Shown: one piece after another, positions 35,623-45,758 of the stretch
How the letters are laid out: the number at the start of each line of letters is the position of its first letter
How positions within the stretch are numbered: position 1 is the stretch's first letter
From: Symsagittifera roscoffensis
Taxonomy: Eukaryota; Xenacoelomorpha; Acoela; Convolutidae
Length of the DNA: 64,000 nucleotides
Reading direction: 5' to 3'
Assembly (NCBI RefSeq): GCF_963678635.1
Contig: NC_087068.1
Location: forward strand, 10,920,027-10,984,026
The notes under the pieces: generated by a model
The model's input: only the letters and a program-made list of their open reading frames with translations
Told to the model about the DNA's origin: nothing
The model's database searches: none
Made by a program: the position numbers and the translations under genes

Positions 35623-37371
35623 TCAAGTACCGGTATCAGCTGGGTTATCACCGCTAAGTATGTGATGACACTGATCAGTGGTGGTAGACTCCAGAATCTC
35701 ACCAGTGCGATTACCAACAAAAACGGGTAGTTTATTACAGGAGTTAAGCCACTGAAGAACAGTGGTATTATCTGTCCACATGAAAATATTCGTACTTTTG
35801 AACGTAAGACCTTTCAAAACTTCTTCTTTTAAGCGGCTTGCAAGAAGAGCCGCTTGAAGCTCTAACTTTGGAATAGAAAGCGCTCTCATAGGCGCGACGC
35901 GGGCTTTGCCAAACACAAAGGCTAATTCGGTCTGATGCGAGCTAGTAAGTCGCGCACGAAGGAAAGCGACGGCACAGAAAACATCCTGCGAACTATCACC
36001 GAACATGTGAAGTTCTATTCGGTCGAAAGGTTCAGTGAAATAGATGCGAGGTATTGTCAGAGAACCTAACAAACGAAGACCTGAGTGCCACTCAAGGAAC
36101 TGCTTTTTGATTCCCACTGGCAGATCATCGTCCCATTTTTGACCGCTGATTCGCCAGATATCTTTTAATGGAAGGCGAGCCTTCACGGTATACGGAGCCA
36201 CTAATCCAATTGGATCAAAAACAGAGGAAACAAAACTCAACACGGTACGCTGGGTGATTGCTTTGTCTAGTGGACGATCAACCCCTCTACTAACGACTAA
36301 GATATCTTTTACTAGATCCCACTTAAGACCGAGAACATGCGACGACTGGTCTGGACTCGCACAAATATCTTTAACAGCGGAATTGGACTCACGGTTTTCC
36401 GGATCAAGAGCGGTTGTTACGTCGGGCACGTTGCTGACAAATTTTGTCAGATGAAACCCACCTAGTTTAAGCAACGAGACTAAATCCCTACCTAATTTCA
36501 AGGCGTTATTCCTGTTTTGAAAAAAATTCGGATAATCATCCATATAAAATTTCTGGACAACAGCCGAAGCAGCTTCGGGGTACTCAGCTTGATTATCCGA
36601 TGCAGTCTTCTGCAAAGCAAAATTCGCACAAGTCGGCGAGTCACGAGCACCAAAAATGTGACGCGTATATTGGTGAACTACATCACTTGATGTGGGGTCC
36701 CCCCGCCACAAAAAACGAAGAGAAGGTTGATCTTCTTCACGGACTCCAACCTGTAAAAACATCCCTTCAATGTCAGCTGAAACGGCGTATTTATGCTGAC
36801 GGAATCTTAAAAGTACAAAAATGAGGTTTTGAAGCCGATCCGGGCCAACCAACAGAGATTTGTTCAAGGAAGCGCCATGACACTTCGATACTCCATTGAG
36901 GACTCGGCGCACCTTACCGGGTTTATTCGGGTTCAACACCGGGTGATGCGGGAGATACCACTCACGATCGGCTCGTGATTTGGGATCGTGTGCCTTAACG
37001 ATTATGACATATCCTTTTTGTATATCTTCTCTAATTGTTTCGGCGTATTTTTCACGGAGCGACAGATCCTTATCTAGCCTCCTTTCCAAAAACTTTAATT
37101 GAGCTAAGGAGGAAAAATAGTTATTCGGTAAAGTAATTTCCTTATCGTTCCAAAGCATTGGTACAATGTTCCTCTCACCATCGTGAAAGGTGTCATTTTT
37201 CAAAACGGACAAAGCGCATTTGTCGGCGGCGGAACGGGCATCTACTTGCTTGAAGGCTCCATATGACTCCAACTCAAACCAAGTTTTAATTTGGTCCGCA
37301 AGAGGCATGTCTTCGACAACACACTTAAAAGCAAGACGAGTTCGACTTAAAGGACGGCGGTAACGGTCCAC
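35623..37371 (-). pseudogene. BEL/Pao reverse transcriptase and RNase H
   Basis: 582 open codons. The RT has SADIEGMFLQV (motif A), GARDSPTCANFAL and YMDD (FYMDDYPNFF). The Pao-type connector includes SFVSSVFDPIGLVAPYTV. The RNase H-like part includes MFGDSSQDVFCAVAF, LPKLELQAALLASR-type words (IPKLELQAALLASR) and MWTDNTTVLQWL. It ends NPADTGT at a TGA that unit 1 shares, followed by the same frame. It is the best-preserved part of the element but has no intact link to gag or integrase. Confidence 0.93.
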
Positions 37372-37399
37372 TTAAAACCCAACATATCGGAAGGCGTAC

Positions 37400-37993
37400 G
37401 GCGCACGGTGAAATAGAGTCCTCCCCCAGAAGGGTACTCAACGGGTCTTATGGCATGGTAGAAATCCTGTCCAATAATTATTTCGACTTCCTCATACTTA
37501 TAATGTTTGGTTTTATCGGAGCCAACGGCGGGTAATTTTCCTGTATCCGATCCAATGCGAATATGATCCTTAACATAAGCTCAAAAAGAAAACGAAAATT
37601 CACTATTAATAGTTTCGGCGGAAACTTGAAAACTTACTTGATGAGTTTTCATCAAGCTCGTGGAATTGAATCAATTTATGGTGAGGTTAACGGGAGCGCA
37701 AACCAAATGGAGACGGTTTACGAGATCGGCGGATACCTTGAGTGCGTGGAAACACTATTGCAAAGAGCTAGGGCATTAGTAATCGTCGCTTCCGAAGAGA
37801 CGGCGAGTGATGCAACTGGCAGGAGGCCTTTAGTTGACTCCTGGCTATGAATATCGCCGACGGCAGCGTTAGTCGATACATGTTTAGTGTTTGCGTTACC
37901 TGACACCGGGGAATTTTTAGCATCCTTAGGAAGAAAAAGTTTCTAAGCTCCATGTAAGAGCACGTTGTGCGTGCTTTCACAATCTGGCTTGGG
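37400..37993 (-). pseudogene. BEL/Pao aspartic protease region, broken
   Basis: In shifting frames the minus strand reads ALALCNSVSTHSR, equivalent to the LCDSxSTHSW protease signature of BEL elements (Asp replaced by Asn), then FHELDENSSSKFSSFR-like remnants and the GQDF end. Several stops and small deletions relative to unit 1 (for example near 37545). No function is expected. Confidence 0.7.
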
Positions 37994-38362
37994 TCACTTT
38001 CTGGCCTTGCTACAATTACGAAAACTGTGATTGCTCTGTAAACACGGAAAGCAAAGTTTTTGTTCGTCTATATGTGTCGCTCGTTGCGTAGCGTTTTTCT
38101 CTTTGAAAACGGCGCAAGTCCAAAGAGCGTGTTGACCTTTACATACAGAACATGGAAGGAACTTTCGTTTTTCCTTAGTCTTAGCACTTACCCTTGCGTT
38201 ACTAGCAAACACTTTCGTACCTACTTCTTGATTCACTGGTTCTTCAGACTTACCCTTAGAACTTATTGTTTTTAGCCTCTCATGACCCTCCGCTTTTCCT
38301 TTAAGCCATTCGTTGAAATTTAGCAGAGTTGGTCGATGCCACTGGCGTCTTACGGTTTGCAT
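37994..38362 (-). pseudogene. BEL/Pao gag zinc knuckles
   Basis: About 120 codons with two knuckles: CSVCKGQHALWTC and CFPCLQSNHSFRNC. A single in-frame stop at 38366-38368 separates it from the gag core, so gag was one frame. Confidence 0.85.
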
Positions 38363-38365
38363 TGA

Positions 38366-39115
38366 CTATGCTTCCTTAAGGTTTGGGGGAACCTTACTCA
38401 CAGCCTGATTCAGTAAGTTAACACTTTTCAGGTCATCGTTAAAAGATAGAGACTTGAATACGGCAACAAGTCCAGAAATTGTAGAAGAAAAGCCAATTAC
38501 ATTTTCCGAGTTATGCCTTTTAAGCGGCGGAAAATTACACAATTTATCTAGATGAGCCCCTACTACCGCATGCGGCTGCCCGAACTTTCTTTGAAGAGTT
38601 GCTAATGCGTCTTTATATAGTACTCCGCTATAGCTATACTCAGCGATTGCGGATTTTGCTGTACCCACTACGAGCGTTTTCAGATAGGTAAGCTTTTCAT
38701 CGTCACTGAGTATGGCTGAATCGACCGTCGATATGAACTGCCCAAACCACACATGCCAATTTAGTGGTTTGCCATCGAGCTGGGTCAGCTTCCACTCAAG
38801 GAGACGATCTTTTCGGCTGTGCATGAGTATATTAACCAATTCTCGTGTCGAAAGTGGACGCTCGACGTCTGCACCTGGTGAATTACCGGGAGTTGGCGCT
38901 GTGTAACTCGAAGAATTACCGTGATAATCAGGAACGAACGGTTGATTAGCATGAGAAAAATTTTCAGGCTGCGCAAAGAACACAGTCCCTCCACTTGTAT
39001 AACGAACAAAATTATTCGGAGGAACAATCGGAGTTACTGCGGAAAAAACAGTTGTCAAAGGAACGTAGTGTTGTTGAGCTGACATTAAAGGGGCAGCAAC
39101 AGCTGGTCTCCACAA
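38366..39115 (-). pseudogene. BEL/Pao gag core (DUF1759-like)
   Basis: 250 codons. WHVWFGQFISTVDSAILSDD, KLTYLKTLVVGTAKSAIAEY and ATLQRKFGQPHAVVGAHLDK are typical of the gag-like DUF1759 domain of Pao retroelements, preceded by a Pro/Ser/Gln-rich linker. The frame upstream is broken between 39116 and 39570. Confidence 0.87.
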
Positions 39116-39278
39116 ATTACTATAAGGATTATAGTGGTCACTTGAAAAGTTATAACGGGAACACCCATATATTGTTGTGATGGGATTACAGGTGCTTGGT
39201 AGCCAGCTACTACTGATCCTGTAGTTTGATAACTTGAAGAAACCTGATTAGTTGTTGTTGATGCAGGAACGAACGGTG

Positions 39279-40547
39279 CTACACCAGAAGGAACGTCTGC
39301 AGATGTTGTCGGAGCAAAATTGCAGAAGTTAACGGGACTACTGACCCTGTGTTTGGATTGCCTATCACTGGATGAGTGGGTTGAGGCAAATTAATATAAA
39401 CAGGTTGAATGACCTGCTGTAACCCTACTGGATTGTTAACGGAAATCTGCGATTGGACCAAATTCGACAAGTTATGTCGTTGTCCGTGAATGCGGTTACT
39501 GAAATACAATCCCGGATCACTAGAAGCTGCCTGGACATTATTCACTCCTGTAAAACTTGATGAGACCATGTAATTTGTTGATGCAGTATAGGTTTCCTCA
39601 GGAGCTGTCGAACGAACGTGCTGCTCTTGATTGGAAACTACAACAGAGTCAGGCTGATTGTGGTCAACAGATTCGACCCAGTGACGCGTACGATCCTTTT
39701 CGTCTATTGTTAGTTGTGGAGAGATTCGAGTTAAACCACTTTGCTCAGCATTCTCGCTGATTTCCGAAACTCATCTTCTAACTCAAGCCCTTTCAACTCA
39801 ATTTCCGCCAGTTTTTTCTTGTGTTCTTCAGCCAATTCTTCCAACTCTAAACTGCTTTGTTGTTCTAAAAAATATTGTTTTATCTTGTTTTGCTGCTCTT
39901 TCAGTCTTAATGACACCTTGGCCTGCCTCTCAAGTTCCTCTTGTTGTTTCTTTAAAATTATTAAATCGCGCTTTTTCTCAGTAAGTGTTTTCGACGGAGC
40001 GGCGGTACAACGACTAGATTTCTGAGAACCCGATTGCTGATGTCGGCTGCTTCGGTGTGAGAACTTAGAGCGGGTATCTGTTTTATGCGACTGGGGTTTT
40101 TCACTTTTTCCAGAATGATGAGAAATTTTTGAGCTGCTATCTGTTGTCCGGCTCTGTTACTGATTCAAAACTTGTTTTATATGTGATAGCTTCCTGTAAA
40201 ACTTTATAGTTGCTTTGAGCCAACTTATGAAGCCACATATCCTGTGCCGGTATCAAATTGTCGGGGTTGGCACTTTTCGCAGCCATATCAATTAACTCAT
40301 TATTTACCTCGACCGCTTGTTCTAAATAGTTCCTACATTTTTCAATATAGGTTTCAAGTTTTGAGCAACGACTCTGACTCTCTATGTACTCTAAAATTAT
40401 TTTATGGCATTTATAAAGTTCGTTTTCGAGATTGCTACGTTTCTCAAACAATTTCTTAATTTTCTTCTGAAACTTAACTTCCATGCCTGATAATTTCAGA
40501 AATAAACGACTCTCAGAAAATACTTTATTTTTCTCAAGTAAATCCAC
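39279..40547 (-). pseudogene. BEL/Pao gag N-terminal part, coiled coils, fragmented
   Basis: Three open pieces. 40547-40137 is Lys/Glu-rich with heptad-like spacing (KKIKKLFEKRSNLENELY). 39916-39731 is a strong coiled coil (LELEELAEEHKKKLAEIELK). 39569-39279 is a Pro/Gln/Asn-rich linker. Frames change between them. The position just before the gag core and the coiled-coil character fit the N-terminal part of BEL gag. Confidence 0.65.
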
Positions 40548-40559
40548 AAAAAACTCTAA

Positions 40560-41184
40560 TACATCAATAACTTACAAGGGGGAGTAACTTGAAGTTTTAA
40601 CGCTTAAATCTATTGTGAATCGCTCTACGATTTTTAGGCGAAAAACGGTTCCGCTTCTTCTTAGCTTTCAGTGTACTTAGGTCAGCTTTGTATCGTCTAA
40701 GTAACAACAGAGTCTTCAACTCAAGGGAAGGGGGCTGATGCAGCTCTTTATACTTTTCGATAAGTATTTGGTCTTTGGCCTTTCGCTTTGAGATAAAATC
40801 CTCAACTACGAACGAGAATACCTGTCTTTTTCAACTCTTTTTCTATATTGTCCGAACCGTTGCGGCGACAGTAAACAATAGCGGTAAAATTCTCCTTGTT
40901 TCTCAAAAAAGGCTCTTAAGTTGGTCAGTACTCAAACTACGGTTGTTGTTACTGCGGTGCTTACTAATGGAGTTATTTATCGCGTCGTGCCAAATAACCA
41001 GATCTTTCCGATTCGACGAAAAATGGTGCAGATAGTATTGGATAGTTTTCTGCGAGTCCCTGGCGTTAAAGTTAAACCTTAAACCGGGCTTTGTGAAACA
41101 AGTCTCTTTCACGCGCTTTTGAGACGCTGCGGATAGTTTACGGAGCGCGTGGTCTAGAGAACTAGCTCCTAGAATGAATACCAT
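40560..41184 (-). pseudogene. Accessory ORF upstream of gag, hydrolase-like fold suspected
   Basis: Starts MVFILGASSLDHALRKLSAA and includes DLVIWHDAINNSISKHRSN. After frame changes it continues with TAIVYCRRNGS, then ELHQPPSLELKTLLLLRRYK and a Lys/Arg-rich end (KAKKKRNRF). The GASS start and the DLVIWHDxxNN block recall SGNH-type hydrolases, but no catalytic set can be proved by eye. The pattern resembles uncharacterised ORFs I associate with invertebrate retroelements. Two frameshifts (near 40903 and 40825) break it. Its place between the leader and gag suggests it belongs to this BEL element. Confidence 0.45.
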
Positions 41185-41219
41185 ACACTTAAGAGACCTA
41201 TGCGACAGATACGTTACGC

Positions 41220-41560
41220 TTAAGTACTAATGGGGTGGGGAAATTAAGTAGGTCGGTTGAACTCCAACAACACACACGGAGTAAACCTGAGGATGAAAGA
41301 ATTCAACTAAACTCACTTAATATCACCCTACCTGACCACTTAACATTAGTGTCGCGCAACGAAGTCAATAATCGGACGGGCTGAAACGGCTTAGATTCAC
41401 TTGAAGCGAACTGGTTTTCAGTTTCACCAATGGTGGGTGGGGGATCAGGCAAACTGGTTAAGTTCCAACAACTCACGCGGAAAAAACCTGAGGATGAAAA
41501 AACTCAACTTAATTTGCCTGATATTTCGCTAGCAGACCACTTACCATAAGGTTGGTGTCA
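41220..41560. repeat. Leader direct repeats, ~205 bp apart
   Basis: AACCTGAGGATGAAA with flanking TCCAACAACACACACGGAGT occurs at about 41265-41310 and, in slightly different form, at about 41465-41510, each followed by a CTGACCACTTA-like or CAGACCACTTA word. It is non-coding, in the BEL 5' leader. Confidence 0.7.
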
Positions 41561-41934
41561 TGTTACAGCACAGTTTCGCAGAATTCTGGGGACGTTTTGA
41601 GGATTTTTTGGCAATTTTTTAAACTTTTCCCCCAAAATTTTTCGGAAAATTTTGGTCAGCAGGTTCGAGTCGTAAACCAACCCAAAAGCTAGTCCACTAC
41701 CTCTTGTCTAGGATCCGATTTCACGGACTAATATTCCGTTTACAATTACCCAAAAATTTGTGGTATCGGGAAAATTACCACTCGTAGCTTGCTTTGAGTT
41801 GGGATACACAATAAGACATCGTATGTAATTTTATTGCACAGAAAGATTTTAAAAAAACTAGACAAGTCTTACAGTTTTTGACGATTTTGGATATTTTCGG
41901 CACCGGAAATTTCTCTCTCACGATTCTGAACAAC

Positions 41935-42060
41935 TGCACTACTTCAGTTGGTATCGACCAACTTCACGCTCTTTCGGCCAACAGCACAACTTCACTCTGT
42001 TTCGGCCAACTTCACTCTCTTTCGGCCAACAGCACAACTTCACTCTCTCCTTCTTTTGAA
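41935..42060. repeat. Short tandem repeats in leader
   Basis: CTTTCGGCCAACAGCACAAC and TTCACTCT words repeat two to three times with a period of about 25-42 bp. The rest of 41560-42300 is non-coding leader. The minus strand has a Lys/Glu-rich open frame of about 60 codons without a known domain. Confidence 0.65.
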
Positions 42061-42303
42061 GCTACAGCTCCGGTCCTGCTCTCCTGGTTCTCTCCTTTCT
42101 CCTTGACTTCACCTGTGGACGCTGCTGTTGTAGTCTCCTTGTCTTTTTCTTTCTTCAGTTGTTCTTCCTCCTCTGTGAAAGTGGGGTCCACACCAGAGCA
42201 CACAACTTCTCCAGATGTTCCAACACAATGTCCCTTGTGTTGGAATGCCGAATCATGTCCCTTGTGTCGACTTCGTCGTGTGTAGGTCCTTTGTGGGGCG
42301 CAA

Positions 42304-42761
42304 AAATGTGCGCGTCAATCTCCACAGTTTGAAAAAATCAGTTTTCAAACAATTTAATTAACGAGCATTTTATCGGTAAAATAGCTCAGGAAATTTGGCA
42401 ACAACGATATTTTTTTAACGGACTTTATCATCGGTAACATCGGTCATAAACATCTGCATAACTCAAAGCAAGCTGCAAAAATGGCCAGTATTTGTCCTTG
42501 AGACAAATTGCTCTTTCTAAAGGTCAGCCTTAATCAAGGCTGAACCAAATTAGAGCGAAAAGACGGTTAAAATAGGTTTTTTTTTTGGGGGGGGGGGGTC
42601 GAACCTGGTTACGGAGCGTCCCATCCAGTTCGGGGCATATTTGAGTTGTAGAAAGGAAATGACCTAGTCGGGATTCGAACCGGCGCCGAACCCGCCGGGA
42701 CGCACCCTGGATACGCTTGGCTACTGTCCCTAAATGCATTTACATTTTGGTTCAATTTTAT
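42304..42761 (-). repeat. Terminal repeat R, copy C (5' LTR candidate)
   Basis: 458 bp, matching copies A and B up to AAATGTGCGCG on one side and TTCAATTTTA on the other. On the minus strand it ends GCGCACA and is followed by TTTTTGCGCCCCACAAAGG, a plausible primer-binding region. TG...CA ends can be drawn at 42744 and 42307. The tRNA-like motif AGTAGCCAAGCGTATC ... GGTTCGAATCCCGACTA is inside. Confidence 0.6.
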
Positions 42762-43842
42762 TGCTCTTGAACTTTTCCAGCTATGTTTATAGTAAAATTT
42801 TTGGTTCATAGGAAATTTATGGTGCCTGAGTCTCTAAAGTTTTGATTAGTTAGATATTGAAATCACACGAGTGAAAAATAACAAATTTAAAGTTTTTCTT
42901 TACGTTCAGCCTTCAACGCTGAAATTAGATTTTTCGATTTTTTTTCAGTAGAACAGAATCTCAAAAATAGTTCAAGGAAAATAGCTCACGGAATACTAAC
43001 TTTAGGAGTTTTTCGAGGGATGCATTTGTAGCAATTGGAATATCAAGACGGTTTAAAGTTTCGGCCTCAAAAAATAACTTATCTTTACTTACTAAAAATG
43101 ACGACACTGTTTAAAAAACTATTTGACATCAGAGTGAAAAAACTGAACATTCGGAGCATCTTTTTTTTTAAAACCAAGAAAATTTTTTCTTGAAATTTAT
43201 GAACGCAACCTCGATCATAACTGAAACTAATTCAAGCTGATAGATACAAATACCTGGTACGACGTATCTTTGTAGAAGCAGATTTATTTGGAGAAAAAAT
43301 GGATTAAAAAATTCCTTACTACTAATGGTCGGAAAAATATAAGTACCAGTTATTTTTGCGAGAAGACCAAAAAGACGCAAAAAAATTACAAAAATAAAAT
43401 GTGAAAAAAATTTTCTTTTAAATATTTTTTGAACTTTTCCAGCTATGTTTATTCTTTTTCGATAACGAAAAAATTTAGAATGATACAAATTAAAGGAAAA
43501 CAGGATAATTTTTCTTGTCCCGAGTTTGTTGATATACTCGAAATTGAGTGGGAAAAACATTAAAGATCGTTTAATCATTTGATGGTTTGAGATCAAAGAT
43601 GATTGTCGAGCGTCAACCTGCAGCTCCGTTTACCGTCGTGGCTTTGGGCCCTTTCCAAATATTCCCTTTCCAAATATTTGGCGACACTCCGTGAGTAGCC
43701 ATTTGGCGACACTCCGTGAGGTCAAAGAATTTATAAACACGTTGCGTGAGCAAGAAACTGACTTAACGGAAAATATTTCAGATTTTATTATTTTTCCAAT
43801 CAATAATTCAACCTTGAGCAAAAACAATCATCAATAAAAAAT
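42762..43842. other. Intergenic, no gene seen
   Basis: AT-rich sequence between the BEL element and the 3' end of PRMT7. The only structure is a doubled TTTGGCGACACTCCGTGAG at about 43677-43720 and a repeated CTTTTCCAGCTATGTTTAT (about 42771 and 43434). Confidence 0.6.
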
Positions 43843-43848
43843 TTTATT
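43843..43848 (-). promoter_or_regulatory. Poly(A) signal of PRMT7
   Basis: AATAAA on the minus strand, 37 nt beyond the PRMT7 stop codon, a usual distance for a short 3' UTR. Confidence 0.6.
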
Positions 43849-43884
43849 GAAATTGAGATAAGAGTTGCCTAATTTTTTTTCAGT

Positions 43885-45758
43885 TCATTTTTCCAACTTG
43901 ATATTTATTTCATTTGTATCATAAAAATATTCAATCTGAATGATTTGCGTAGAATTTGAATCAACCCAGCTAACAGCTTGCTTATACACGGGATTCCAGT
44001 TAGTATTTTTATCAGTTTGATTTCTATCGTCGAAATTATCTCCTTGATCCAACTGATCCAAAAGACCCTCCGATATGACAACATTTTTGCATTCACAATC
44101 GCCACTTGTTTGCGAACTAATCAATTCATATTCCATCCATAGGAATAAACAATTTGACACACAACGGTTTTTCTTCTCCGATAGAATATTTTTCAGGTCA
44201 AATTGATAGCTCCAACTCTCTTCGTTTACTTCGGAACTCAAATCGAATTCATGAATTGTTTTTGGTTTTGTGTGAAGAAAAGTTTCGTACTGAAATAATC
44301 GATGACTTTCAACATTTGCAAAGGCAGATTTTGATACCTTAGTCATGACTTGATTAAATGCTTGTAAATTGATTCCATGAATTGATCCTGAAATCGGTTC
44401 ACGAATTTTATGCAAATTAGTCGTTCGTCCAAGCGCACATTTTAAAACTGCTTTTGAAGGAATCACTCGAAAGGGTTGGCTAGAATTTTTTTGAACAAAC
44501 TTTACTATTTGTCGAAAAGTTAGGACATTATGCCACGGTAATTCCGACGACATAAAATAAGGTTCGCCAATAATGAAATCAACTTCAAAGCTTTGTGGCA
44601 ATATTTGTAGGAATTCAACTTCAATATTTGGTATACTATTGCACTTAATAATTTTTCGTAAAGTTTTCAAACAAAGTGTGTTTTCTTCGTAAATTAAAAG
44701 TTTAGCGGGTTTCAAGGAAAGAATTAAATCAAGTAATAGGTTGAAGTTTCCTACCAGTAAAACAGTTTTTGAGCTCAAATTGTAAGTCAAAAGAGCTTTT
44801 CGGTATTTCTCGAAGTAATCAATATCGTTGGCTAGCAGAAACCGATTTCGATTAAGGCAAATATGCACTCCACAAAAACAAGATGGGGGATTGATTTCGT
44901 TGTCTGTGAATTTTTCTGGCTCCGAAACAGAATTAATATCAAACCAGAAATTGTATTCATCGTGATTACATTTCAGCTTAATGTGTTTCCCTTTTTCAAC
45001 TTTTATAGCATTTTTCGGACAGTAAACAGCTTGCATCCAATGTTCACGCCAGGGGACTTTCAGATCTCTGAAACTGTCCTTAAAAGGAGATGTAGAAATA
45101 ATTGAATCACAGTCATTTTCTGCCGAATCATCATTCATAAATAGCTTCCAATAAAACAACAGACCGTCAATTGAACCTGAATTCGTACATTGAATATCTA
45201 TTTCTTTGCTCTCCTCTAAATTTTCCTCCGAAAGGTTCGAAAAATTGAAATCAAAAACCTCGATGGGTTTTGATAGTTCGATAAAATCATCTTTCAAATA
45301 ATCCGATTCCAATAAATGCGCGAATTGAAGCTCTAAAGGCGAGGCAAGTCCTGAACAACTTTGAACATTCTTGAAATACGACCCAAAATAACTTTCTCCA
45401 AATGCTCTTTCGATTCTCAAAAACTTCCTAATGAATTTCGATTGGAAGGTAATCACGAAAACTTTTGCCGAATGAGGAACAAATTTGTAATCATCGCTCT
45501 GTTTATAAGTAGTTAATAACTCTTTCTTCGCGTGTATAAATGTACTGAGACAACCTTCGCCGATCAATTCAGTGTCAAATATTTCAGCAACTATTAAATT
45601 AACTTCCTCTTTGAGTGAAAGTTCACTTCGTTTGACATCTTTGGAGCATCTTGGAACTAATTCGACGCTTGATTGGTCAATTCCGTTGTCCAATAGCGTT
45701 TGAGATGCAATTTGATACATCGGTAGGAAAGACTCGAAAGCAGTGACAAGATCAGCTC
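43885..45758 (-). CDS. PRMT7: PRMT7 exon 3
   Basis: Acceptor TTATTTTAG at 45759-45760. The leftover G of exon 2 plus GA gives Gly, then ADLVTAFESFLPM leads into the long uninterrupted frame. It holds most of both methyltransferase modules. Confidence 0.95.

Larger units (their letters stand above)
32411..37840. repeat. Tandem segmental duplication, unit 2
   Basis: It begins TTCATTACAGTCTTCATAGT like unit 1 (27656). It ends where the protease-region sequence AGGAGGCCTTTAGTTGAC continues into the rest of the element in unit 2 but jumps to the unit start in unit 1. It therefore represents the ancestral arrangement, and unit 1 the extra copy. Confidence 0.85.
33430..42761 (-). mobile_element. 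BEL/Pao retroelement, near full length, decayed
   Basis: About 9.3 kb between two R repeats. The minus-strand order is: leader, accessory ORF, gag with coiled coils, DUF1759-like gag core, zinc knuckles, protease, RT, RNase H, integrase, R. This is the standard BEL/Pao order with an extra 5' ORF. Many frameshifts and stops show it is dead. Its 3' part lies in the 5-kb tandem duplication. Confidence 0.85.

Noticed and set aside
29323-36824. Plus-strand ORFs inside the BEL copies (for example 30486-30878 and 35273-35665)
   Set aside because: They are exact antisense shadows of pol; both copies show the same shadows.
42012-42285. Plus-strand 135-codon ORF and minus-strand Lys/Glu-rich ORF in the BEL leader
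   Set aside because: Low-complexity, tandemly repeated DNA without domains; not supported as genes.
28911-42809. tRNA gene in the R repeats
   Set aside because: A- and B-box words exist but the arms do not form a full cloverleaf by eye, and the sequence is repeated at retroelement ends. LTR or SINE is more likely.
43168-43596. 142-codon minus-strand ORF
   Set aside because: Phe/Ile/Lys-rich composition expected from AT-rich DNA, no domain, and outside the PRMT7 exons.
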